From: Terfezia claveryi | Taxonomy: Eukaryota > Ascomycota > Pezizomycetes > Pezizales > Pezizaceae | Length of the DNA stretch: 64,000 nucleotides | NCBI GenBank assembly: GCA_015179025.1 | Contig: WHUX01000009.1 | Location: 710,300-774,299 of the forward strand | Direction of reading: 5' to 3' | Shown: positions 54,994-64,000 of the stretch, one piece after another | Layout: each line of letters starts with the position of its first letter | Position numbering within the stretch: the stretch's first letter is position 1 | Translations under genes and position numbers: made by a program | Notes under the pieces: model-generated | The model's input: only the letters and a program-made list of their open reading frames with translations | Told to the model about the DNA's origin: nothing | Database searches by the model: none

Positions 54994-57900
54994 TTATTGA
55001 CACTAGCAAGGGACCTGCATTAGGTCACCTGTCTTTGTCGTCTTTTTCTATTCCTTCTATGTCTGTTGACGAGTCTCACCTATTTAGTGAGCATTTTGTT
55101 GTACCTATCACGATATCCTTCAATGGTAAAACACTCGTCACATCAGCTCTCGTAGACTGTGGAGCCTCAGGAATTGCCTTCATCGACCAGACCTTTGTCA
55201 GTAAGCATGCTATACCTACCTCTAAGCTCAAAACCCCCCGCCTCCTCGATGTCATTGATGGCTGACCTATCTCTTCTGGAGCCATCATCGATATCGCATG
55301 TACTCCTGCCCAGATTGGGGACCACTCCGAAAGCCTCCCTATGTTCGTTACAAAGCTCAAGTACCCAATTGTCCTTAGAATCCCATGGCTTAGAATACAT
55401 GATGTATCAGTCAGCTTTGGCTCTTATACTCTACAGTTCAATAGCCCTTACTGCAAAAACCACTGCGGAAATCCAAAAGCCACTACCACTGGATTATGTG
55501 CATTACTACCCCCTATTATCCACCCGTCCCAGGTAGTGAATTCGATGGAACACCTTGACGCCACTGTCCCCTCCGTTCCCCCTGTTCCCCCTGTTCCCCC
55601 TGTTTTGTCACCCCTAAAACCCCTGAATGTAAGCTTTATCGGAGCAGGGGCCTTCGCTTACCTCACTAGAAGGCACAAGCTGAAGGCACATGCCCTGTCC
55701 ATACATGAGGTGAACCTGGAGATCAATAAAACGAGGTCCAAGGAGGAGTGGAAGTCCATGGTTCCAGACGAATACCACGAATACATTGGCCTGTTCTCAG
55801 AAAAGGCCGTGGAGAAGCTCGCACCACACTGACCGTACGACCACACTATCCCGCTGATAGAGGGTAAAACCCCCCCCTATAGGCCCCTCTACGGAATGTC
55901 TCGGGTAGAGCTGGAAGCCTTGAAGAAGTACTTGGAAGAAAACCTCAACAAGAGCTTCATCCGCCACAGCTCCTCACTAGCGGGTGCCCCAGTGCTTTTC
56001 GTGAAGAAATCGGACGGCTCTCTCTGGTTGTGTGTCGATTACTGGGGCCTAAACGAGATAACAGTCAAAAACAGGTACCCCCTACCCCTAATTCAGGAGA
56101 CATTAGCCAGGCTTTCCAAGGCAAAATGGTTCACCAAATTGGACTTGAGAGGGGTGTACAACCTGGTACGGATCGCTGAGGGGGAGGAGTGGAAAACTGC
56201 CTTCCGGATACGTTATGGCCACTTCGAGTACAATGTCATGCCCTTTGGATTAACTAATGCCCCGGCCTCTTTCCAGCACTTTATTAACGATACTCTATGA
56301 GACTTCTTGGATGTGTTCTGCACGGCTTACCTCGACGATATCTTGATCTATTCAGATACCCTAGCAGAACACAAGATTCATGTCCGGCAGGTGTTGGAAA
56401 AGCTGGAGCAAGCGGGACTATACCTCAAGCCCGAGAAATGCGAGTTTCATGTACAGGAGGTCAAATATCTGAGGTTGATCATCACTACGGAAGGCATCCG
56501 GATGATCCTGCCAAAGTTGCCACAATCCAGGAGTGGGAAACCCCGGCCAACTTGAAGGATGTGCAAGCCTTCCTAGGATTTGCCAACTTTTACCGCCGGT
56601 TCATCCTGGGATACTCAAGGATCGCGGCACCCCTGACGGCCTTGACGAAAACGAAGGTAGAAGCTGGCTCACATCTGACAACGAAAAAGGACTTCCAGTG
56701 GAATCCAGAAGCTCAGTTGGCCTTCCAGAACCTCAAGGAAGCCTTCTGCTCAGCACCGATCCTGGCCCATTTCGAGCCGGACAGTGAATGTATCATGGAG
56801 ACTGACGCCTTCGACTATGTCTCCGCGGGGATCTTGTCTCAGTATATCAACGGAATCCTCCACCCCGTGGCCTACTTCTTGAAAAAGCACTCCCCAGCTG
56901 AGTGCAACTATGAAATCTATGACAAAGAGCTGATGGCTATCATGCGAGCATTCGAAGAATGGAGGCCATATCTGGAGTCAGCCAAGGGGATCATCGAGGT
57001 ACTATTTGATCACAAAAACCTTGAGTATTTTACAACCACCAAGCTGCTTAACCGGCGGCAGGCTAGGTGGTCGGAATTCCTCTCTCGGTTCAACTTTAAA
57101 ATCAAGTACCGTCCTGGAAAGGCTGGTGGCAAGCCCGATGCATTAACCCAGAGATCAGGAGATCTCCCTAAGGGGGGGGATGAAAGGCTAAAATACCAAA
57201 ATCAGGTGGTATTGAAGCCCGAAAACCTTGATCTGGCGGCCAATGTCCTTGCAGAAGCTGAGGCTAATGTTGAAGCTGAGGCTAATGTGGAGGCTGAGGC
57301 GAGAGCTGAAGCTGAGGCTAATGTGGAGCCTGAGGCGCGAGCTGACCTCCGACAACTGGTGAGACAGGCATACGAGGACGACCCCCTGGCCAAGGAAATC
57401 ATCGCTGCAGTAGATTCCGGCCAGCGCCGCCACCCCAAGATCTTATTGGCCGAATGTACCATCCAGGAGGGCCTCCTATACTACCGAGAACAGCTCTATA
57501 TACCAGAAGGAGGAGGGTTATACTTGAGGCTGATCGAGGAACACCACGATACCCTGGTGGCGGGTCACACTGGAGTGGCCAAGACATTAGAACTTCTGGC
57601 CAGGGCATACACCTGGATTGGCCAGCGGAAGGACGTGGAGCAGTACATACGGAACTGCCATGTTTGCAAGCGTGCTAAGCCTATCCGCCATGCCCCATAT
57701 GGCACCCTGAAGCTCCCCGATATCCCGGATCGGCCGTGGCTGCACCTGACCATGGATTTCGTGACGGAATTGCCGGAAGACTCAGGATTTAACGCCATCT
57801 TGATGGTAGTGGACCGGCTGATGAAGATGAGGCATGTCGTACCTTGTCGGGATACCTGTTCTGCTCAGGAGTTGGCCAACCTCTACCTCAATAACGTATT

Positions 57901-58456
57901 CCGGTACCACGGGCTCCCCGAATCTATCGTATCTGACCGTGGCCCTCAGTTCACCTCGGACTTTTGGAGAGCATTCTGCGAGCTTCTGGGGATCAAAGTG
58001 TGTTTGTAAACAGCATATCACCCCCAGACGGACGGCCAATCGGAGAGGATGAACACTATCATGGAGCAATACCTGCGAGCCTTTGTCAACCACCAGCAGG
58101 ATAACTGGGTTTCGTTGCTGGCAACCTGTGTATTCGCCGCCAACAACCAATTCTCAGAGTACTTGAAAACCTCCCCCTTCCTGGCTAATTACGGCTGGCA
58201 CCCCCGGTTCGTGGATGCCCTGTGGCCCCTGCAAAAAGCTCACCCCCCAGCTAAGGAGTTTGCGGTTGGAATCGCTGAACTCCACCATACCCTGAAAGCC
58301 AAGCTGGGATATGCGCAGGCCCGGCAAGCTGAGTATGCCAATGGATCAAGGTTGCCAGTCCCCCGATACCAGCCAGGAGACAAGGTTTGGCTCTCCAGCC
58401 ACCATTTCCGGACAGAACGCCCTTCCTGCAAGCTTGACCATAAGTTCCTGGGTCCC
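54990..58456 (+). pseudogene. B2 pol (protease, RT, RNase H, most of integrase)
   Basis: Protease: SALVDCGASGIAFIDQ (55150). Stops at 55263 (TGA for Arg), 55830 (TGA for Arg) and 56298 (TGA for Arg) separate otherwise good frames. [23 protein letters not shown] (two Arg to Trp), [28 protein letters not shown], then [11 protein letters not shown] at about 56327 in another frame, a shift near 56500, and [14 protein letters not shown]. RNase [31 protein letters not shown]. Integrase: HTGVAKTLELLAR, YIRNCHVCKR, MDFVTELPED, SDRGPQFTSDF, a stop at 58007, TDGQSERMN. Truncated at DHKFLGP. Confidence 0.9.
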
Positions 58457-58740
58457 TAACAGTTATTCCCAACCAAATAACGGTATTATTTGACTTCCCT
58501 AAGCCTATACAAGTAGGTATTTAAACCGGTTGTAGTAACAGCTAACGGAATCTTGCTGGTTTAACAAAAAGTCAAATAACGGCGTTATTTGAGTTCTTAG
58601 CCAATCATTTACTAAGGGTGGCGCTTTTTTTAGCCTGATTTAGAAAAGCAGCACAGGTTTTTAACTTTAGTGGTAATCCATGTAGCAATGGCTATACCTA
58701 TTTAGTTACCACAACTAAAATTTAGACCACGCAATAATGC
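58457..58740. other. Unidentified repeat that truncates B2
   Basis: No gene. Palindromes CAAATAACGGTATTATTTG (58474-58492) and TCAAATAACG/CGTTATTTGA (58572-58592) about 98 bp apart may mark an element end. Confidence 0.4.
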
Positions 58741-59620
58741 TGCTAGCACAAATAGCTGTCTACACAAATAGCTGGTCATATAAACAGCTGTGTATATAAA
58801 TACCAGCTAGTGCAAATAGCAACTGGTACAAATACTAGCTAGTATAAATAGTAGCCGGTGTAAATAGTAGCTAGCGCAACTAGTAGCCGACATAAATAGC
58901 AGCTGGCGTAAATAGCAGCTGGCAAAAATAGCAGCTAGCGCAAATAGCAGCCAGTGCAAATATTAGCCACTCTATATAGCAGCCGATGCATATAGCAGCC
59001 GGCGCAAATAGCAGCTAGTGCAAATAGCAGCCGGCACAAACAGCATCTAGTGCCAATATTAGCCAGTACACATAGTAGCCGGTGCAAATAGCAGCTGGTG
59101 TAAATAGCAGCTGGCACCAATAACAGCAGGCATAAATAGCAGCTGGTGTACATAGCAGCCGGCATAAATAGCAGCTGGCACAAATAGCAGCTGGCACTAA
59201 TAGCAGCTGGCGTAAATTGCAGCCAATGCAAATATTAGCCCGTGCATATAGCAGCCGGTGCATATAGCAGCTGGTGCAAATAGCAGCTGGCACCAATAGC
59301 AGCCGGCGCAAATAGCAGCCGGTGTACATAGCAGCCGGCATAAATAGCGGCTGGCACAAATAGCAGCTGGCACTAATAGCAGCTGGCGTAAATTGCAGCC
59401 AATGCAAATATTAGCCCGTGCATATAGCAGCCGGTGCATATAGCAGCTAGTGCAAATAGCAGCTGGCACCAATAGCAGCCAGTGAAAATAGCAGGTAGTG
59501 TACATAGCAGCCGGCGTAAATAGCAGCTAGTTCAAATAGCAGTAGGCACAAATAGTTGCCGGCATAAATAGAAGCTGGTGCAAAAAGTAGGTAGCGCAAA
59601 TAGCAGTTAGTGCCACTAGC
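58741..59620. repeat. 16-bp minisatellite (AATAGCAGCYGGYGCA) with higher-order units
   Basis: About 55 units. Blocks repeat at about 176 bp (11 units), seen from TTGCAGCCAATGCAAATATT at 59217 and 59394. Long ORFs rich in CYLCRLL on the minus strand follow the 16-bp phase and are artefacts. Confidence 0.92.
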
Positions 59621-59739
59621 AACTATATCTATACTAGACTCAATATTGCTATTACTTTATTAGTATATATATTTGAAACTATACACACTATTAGTAGTAT
59701 AGTTTGAAATTGAAGCTATGGAAAAAAAATTATTTAAAT

Positions 59740-60330
59740 ATAACAAATCAAATAAATAAAACCAATAAAGCACAGAAAATAAAGAAAACAAATAAAATAA
59801 ATAAAATCCCAAAAATAAAGAAAACAACTCAACAAAATAAAATAAATAAAATGAATAAAACAAATTAAGAAAATCAAATAAATAAAATCAAACAAATAAA
59901 ATAAATAAAACAAATAAATAAAACAATTGAAATATAGAAAATAAATAAAATAAAACAAATAAAACAAATATAACAAAATAAATAAAACACTTGAAACAAA
60001 CAAATAAAATAAATAAAATAAATAAAATAAATAAAATAAATAAAATAAATAAAATAAATAAAATAAATAAAATAAATAAAATAAATAAAATAAATAAAAT
60101 AAATAAAATAAATAAAATAAATAAATAAATAAATAAATATAATAAATAAATAAATAAAATAAATAAATAAATAAAATAAATAAAATAAATAAATAAAATA
60201 ATAAAATAAATAAAATAAATAAAATAAATAAAATAAATAAAATAAATAAAATAAATAAAATAAATAAAATAAATAAAATAAATAAAATAAATAAAATAAA
60301 TAAAATAAATAAAACAAATAAAACAAATAA
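59740..60330. repeat. (AAATAAAAT)n microsatellite
   Basis: 9-bp units with AAAT variants; 59999-60310 is nearly pure. The 200-codon minus-strand FYLFYLFYL frame is an artefact. Confidence 0.95.
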
Positions 60331-60970
60331 AATCAAAATAAAATAAGTAATAATATATAAAATTAAAATAAAAATTATTAAGTAAAAAAGAATATAAATA
60401 TTATAAAATAGATATATAAAAAAGGGAAAATTTAGATATAAATATATTAAATAAGTTTAAATATATATAATAAATAAAAACAATATTATATAATTATAAA
60501 ATATAATAAATAAATATAAAATAAGTTTAAATAGATAAAAATAAAGAAAATTAGGTAAAAATAAAAATATATATGAGTATAAGAATAGATTTAAAAGTAA
60601 TTATAAAATTAAATATTAATTAAATATATAAAAATAATAGTAAATAAATAAATTATTAATATATAAATTTAAAAAAAAAGTTTAAATAGAAATAAATAAA
60701 AAAAGAATTTTAAATAAATAGTAATATATAATTAGTAAAAATATAAAAAAGTTTAAATTAATTAAAATAAAAAAAATTAGTTAAAAATAAAAATTTATCA
60801 GTACAGGAATAGATATAAAAGTGAATATTAAATAAAGTATTAATTAAATATATAAATATTATTAGTAAATAAATAAATTATTAATATATAAAGTTAAAAA
60901 AAAGTTTAAATAGATATGAATAAAAAAAAGAATTATAAATAAATAATAATATGTAATGTAATTGTAAATA
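60331..60970. other. Very A/T-rich noncoding stretch
   Basis: Almost no G or C; looks like decayed AAATA repeats. No gene. Confidence 0.6.
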
Positions 60971-61139
60971 TAAATAGCGCTTTCGGAGCCCAGTTCCCAA
61001 ACTTTGCGGCCTCACAATACAACAACCACATAAGTAATTATGGTCGGGATTTTTACTATAGATTTATTATTATCTAAATTATCACTTACTAACTTGCGTG
61101 ATATTAATTCATAAATAATTGATGTTGTTGTTAGGATCC

Positions 61140-61660
61140 AAAAGCTGGTACTTTTTCTATAGTCGACACTTAGCGGTTATATATTTTTTGTGGACACCGC
61201 TAAAAATTCAGGGTATGATACCTTATTTGGTAAGGCCTTATGATTTATGGCGGACAGCATGAAGCTAGATTACTTCTAGCAATAGCATATTATATATTTT
61301 TCGCGGACACTGCTAAAAATTCAGGGTACGATACCTTATTTGGTAAGGCCTTATGATTTATTGCGGACAGCATGAAGTTAGATTACTTCTAGCAATAGTG
61401 TGTTATATATTTTTCGCGGACACCGCTAAAAATTCAGGGTACGATACCTTATTTGGTAAGGCCTTATATTTATTGCGGACAGCATGAAGCTAGATTACTT
61501 CTAGCAATAGTGTATTATATATTTTTCTGGACACCGCTAAAAATTCAGGGTACGATACCTTATTTGGTAAGGCCTTATGATTTATTGCGGACAGCATGAA
61601 GCTAGATTACTTCTAGCAATAGCATATTATATATTTTTTGCGGACACAAGATACTATGCT
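61140..61660. repeat. About 112-bp tandem repeats, four units
   Basis: Units share CTAGATTACTTCTAG (a hairpin), TTTTTCGCGGACACCGCT, ATTCAGGGTACGATACC and TTATTTGGTAAGGCCTTAT, recurring near 61208, 61320, 61433 and 61544. Confidence 0.88.
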
Positions 61661-61906
61661 AACCTGCTTTGAACTTGCAGATCTGCTAAGCCTGAGCCCC
61701 GGCACCTCAGATATGTATAAGAGATAGTGGTTACAAGGTCTGACCCCATATTATCTAGAAACGTGACCTGGAGGCACGGTAATGCACTTAGCTACCCAAC
61801 TACCCCGCTTGGCAGCCCCATTCGACAGTTGCTCGGGTATACCAGCTTAGATTGGCATAACCAACAAATATAGTTGTACCGCTAAGGCGCGCTATCCCTG
61901 CGCCGG

Positions 61907-62956
61907 CAATAGTCATATTTGGCTATACATGCGGCCCTGACATAGGTACTCGACGCTGGAGTCTATACCTTGCATCGTGGGAATTAATCCATTGGGCCCA
62001 TGTATATATATATATTCGAGAAACTGATGATTGTGAAACCTATGTATTTGGAATCCAAGCTTGCGAGGCTTATATATATATATTCGAGAAACTCATGTGC
62101 TGGTAGGCAAATCAGTATATAATCGAGCGAGGAAATCAGCCTAGAATCGAGCGAGCAAATCAGCATATAATCGAGCGAGCAAATCAGCATATAATCGAGC
62201 AAGCAAATCAGCGAGAAAATGAAATGAGCTAGCAAATGAGCGAGAAAATGAGCGAGTAAACCAGGTAGAATTGAGCGAGCAAAATTATTTGGAAGGAATG
62301 AACAGGAGAAAAGCTCTAATTGCCGTGTCTTGCCACCAGCCATTGGATTGACTGGCGCTGTCTTAAAACTAGATTACATGTCTTACCTACAATCATCCCG
62401 CAGCGTTGGTTGGGGCTCCTCCTGCATTTGGCAAAACCTAGTATAAAGGAGGAAATACCCATATATGGGAAATGAATGAGAAGACAAACATATAGAAATG
62501 ATGGCTTTTCTGCCTCTATATATGCATGCAATTCATGCTTCCACTGGCTCTAGATAATGGTGTTTTGCATGCTTCCGCTGGTGTATGTTTGTTGCAAAGA
62601 AGTTATGGTATCATAATCTTTAAAGGCTACTATTGCGCATGCTACAACCTCTTGTTCTTTGACCTAATGTTTCTCTACATAATAACCTTCATTTCAGGTA
62701 TACCTCTACTGTGTATTTTCTTCCATAGGTCACTTATGTTATCTCCGATGTCTTCATATCGGATATGTCCCTATTTAGTACTTTTAATATCGCTGTGGCC
62801 GCTGTGGTGTTGTGGTAAATCCTTGTTGCTATCCGTGAAATGGTGCGTGCCTTTGAGACATGTATATATATATAGGCTGAATTCCTACGATGCAAGGTAT
62901 GGACTCTAGTGTTGGGAATGTCAGAGCCGCACATGTATAGCCAAATATGACTATTG
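61907..62956. mobile_element. 1.05 kb inverted-repeat element (MITE-like or small foldback)
   Basis: Ends are about 100-bp imperfect inverted repeats: CAATAGTCATATTTGGCTAT at 61907 and its complement at 62937-62956, continuing through CATACCTTGCATCG to a (TA)n run. It holds a 24-bp tandem repeat (ATCAGCATATAATCGAGCGA, 62105-62215) and CGAGAAACTC motifs next to (TA)n, as in the foldback element. No target duplication is evident and no transposase is seen. Confidence 0.65.
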
Positions 62957-62989
62957 AAAAATCCCATTTTAAAAACACCTCTATAAAAA

Positions 62990-63150
62990 AAAAACCACCT
63001 TAGAAAAAAAAAATACTAAGTAAAAAACCTATAAAAAAAAAAAAAAAAAAAAAAAAAACACTCCCAAAAGCCCCCCAAAAAATACTAAGTAAAAAACCTA
63101 TAAAAAAAACAAACACTTAAAAAAAAAACACTCCCAAAAGCCCCAAAACT
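62990..63150. repeat. A-rich repeat with ACTCCCAAAAGCCCC
   Basis: Two copies of an AAATACTAAGTAAAAAACC and CACTCCCAAAAGCCCC block separated by poly-A. Confidence 0.75.
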
Positions 63151-63189
63151 CCATAAACAAAACCATTCCCGCAAAAATCCTACCAAGAT

Positions 63190-64000
63190 AAAGCCCCATC
63201 CCATGCTGCATCAGCAGCCCCATCTACTCCAACCGGCTGACCACGGACCCGGTCGAAACATTCATCCATATCCAAGTCAGGGAAGTAGTTTGCCCTGACT
63301 CCACCCATTCCCGCATTGGCAAATGGCTCCATTGCAACTTCCGGCTTATCCATTGTGAGATCATAGTTATAGCCAATTCATTATGGAGGCCACTTGTTGC
63401 CCACTGTTGCCGGCGGTTTTCTAGCACATGAATAAGCATCTTTGGAGCCAGTTTCTTGACTACCATAGTCAAGCCGGCAAACAGTGGGACTGGTGGATTC
63501 CCTTCCACATTATCCCATCCCAGCTCTCCAAAAGATCCTCATGCATAAACTGAAGGTTATACCTCCAGACATGCCTCACACATTTCGGCCTTCCGACAAA
63601 GGCCAAGAAGAATGGGAGAAACCGATTGTGAACTCTGTCACCAGCATCCATAGGAGGTTCAAATTAGTCTTCTTCATTGGGAACCTCGCCTGGACCCCTG
63701 AGAAGGAGAGTTGACATGATGCAGATGGGTGGCAGATTTGGGGCCAGGTTGCCAGCTGCAGTGGCCATTCTGACCTGGTTCAGCTGGGACCTCCGTTGGT
63801 GTCTATACTGATCCTGGTATTTTACACCAGAAAAAGTACTAAGCCAAAGCTCGATGACCTCCCGGAGGCCGGTCATAAAGCTGGCAAGAGTATTGTCCCT
63901 TACTCGGAAGAATACCCGCTTGGCCTCTACGGCTTGATGTAATGGAATGGCCAGATGGGCCCATTCCTGGTTGTAGTGGTGGATCGCCTTCTTAGGGATC
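63190..64000 (-). pseudogene. Partial decayed gene at the right edge, unrecognised
   Basis: Minus-strand fragments in three frames join into one protein-like stretch: HHYNQEWAHLAIPLHQAVEA, VRDNTLASFMTGLREVIELW, NRFLPFFLAFVGRPKCVRH, MEGNPPVPLFAGLTMVVKKL and LHNELAITMISQWISRKL. It enters from beyond 64000 and ends near 63220. At least two frameshifts (about 63660 and 63480). Composition is less A/T-rich than the neighbours. No known domain could be assigned. Confidence 0.45.

Larger units (their letters stand above)
53169..58456 (+). mobile_element. B2: second B-family chromovirus, 3' truncated
   Basis: 5' LTR 53169-53787, intact gag, pol with point stops, then abrupt loss at 58456 inside the GPY/F region of integrase (DHKFLGP); chromodomain and 3' LTR are missing. 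It is inserted in Gypsy-2 gag. Confidence 0.92.

Noticed and set aside
58935..59505. ORFs rich in CYLCRLL on the minus strand
   Set aside because: They follow the 16-bp minisatellite period.
59734..60336. 200-codon minus-strand ORF of FYLFYLFYL
   Set aside because: Translation of an (AAATAAAAT)n microsatellite.
61707..61729. CAGATATGTATAAGAGATAG resembles the Tn5 mosaic end used in sequencing libraries
   Set aside because: It differs at two positions and lies in ordinary-looking repeat flank; read contamination would not carry such changes. Probably coincidence.

Overview
The window looks like a transposon-packed stretch of a filamentous fungal genome. Supporting signs are Ty3/gypsy chromoviruses with C-terminal chromodomains, GT..AG introns of roughly 50-75 bp, a tnp2-type transposase typical of fungal DNA transposons, and C-to-T decay. 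The density resembles Pezizomycetes such as truffles, but that is inference. No ordinary single-copy host gene was recognised. Almost every reading frame is a broken transposon gene; the intact ones are the gag genes at 39095-40279 and 53824-54993.

The layout is a nest. The outermost unit is a Ty3/gypsy element on the minus strand (Gypsy-1), 5' LTR 50382-50834, 3' LTR 12542-12994. It is split twice. A chromovirus (B, 16561-22720, CTGCT duplicated) sits at the RNase H/integrase junction. A 22.8 kb unit (D, 25266-48042) sits inside the protease codons, bounded by 27-bp terminal inverted repeats and a duplicated TA. Removing D joins the two protease halves in frame. D carries a tnp2-like transposase (32571-35742), an unrecognised gene X, and a copy of an accessory gene. 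D itself was invaded twice: a 4.6 kb foldback palindrome (26374-30996) breaks the accessory gene, and a second chromovirus (E, 38006-44956, TCTCC duplicated) breaks gene X.

Left of the nest lie a 3' part of another Gypsy-1 copy (1-3314) and two intron-bearing decayed minus-strand genes (F2 5059-9753 and accessory-F 10272-11779). Right of it are GGGAGG low complexity, a putative LTR plus gag of a further gypsy element (Gypsy-2, 51390-53166) broken by a second B copy (B2, 53169-58456), a block of mini- and microsatellites, a 1.05 kb inverted-repeat element (61907-62956), and a partial decayed gene.

Two things stand out. First, an accessory gene of about 400 codons with a helical N-terminus and a basic/acidic C-terminus occurs four times. 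It sits after integrase in the Gypsy-1 retrotransposon, near the end of DNA element D, and as an intron-bearing gene next to F2. The copies in A, A' and D share a TATAAATA plus CTCCGATCCC promoter and lie downstream of tandem palindromes. Second, a palindrome of about 32 bp (arms ATCACACACGTAG / CTACGTGTGTGAT) recurs in LTRs of B, B2 and E, in tandem arrays of Gypsy-1 and D, and inside the Gypsy-1 gag reading frame. Other unrelated 20-30 bp palindromes crowd the LTRs and differ in number between LTRs of the same family, so they behave like small modules.
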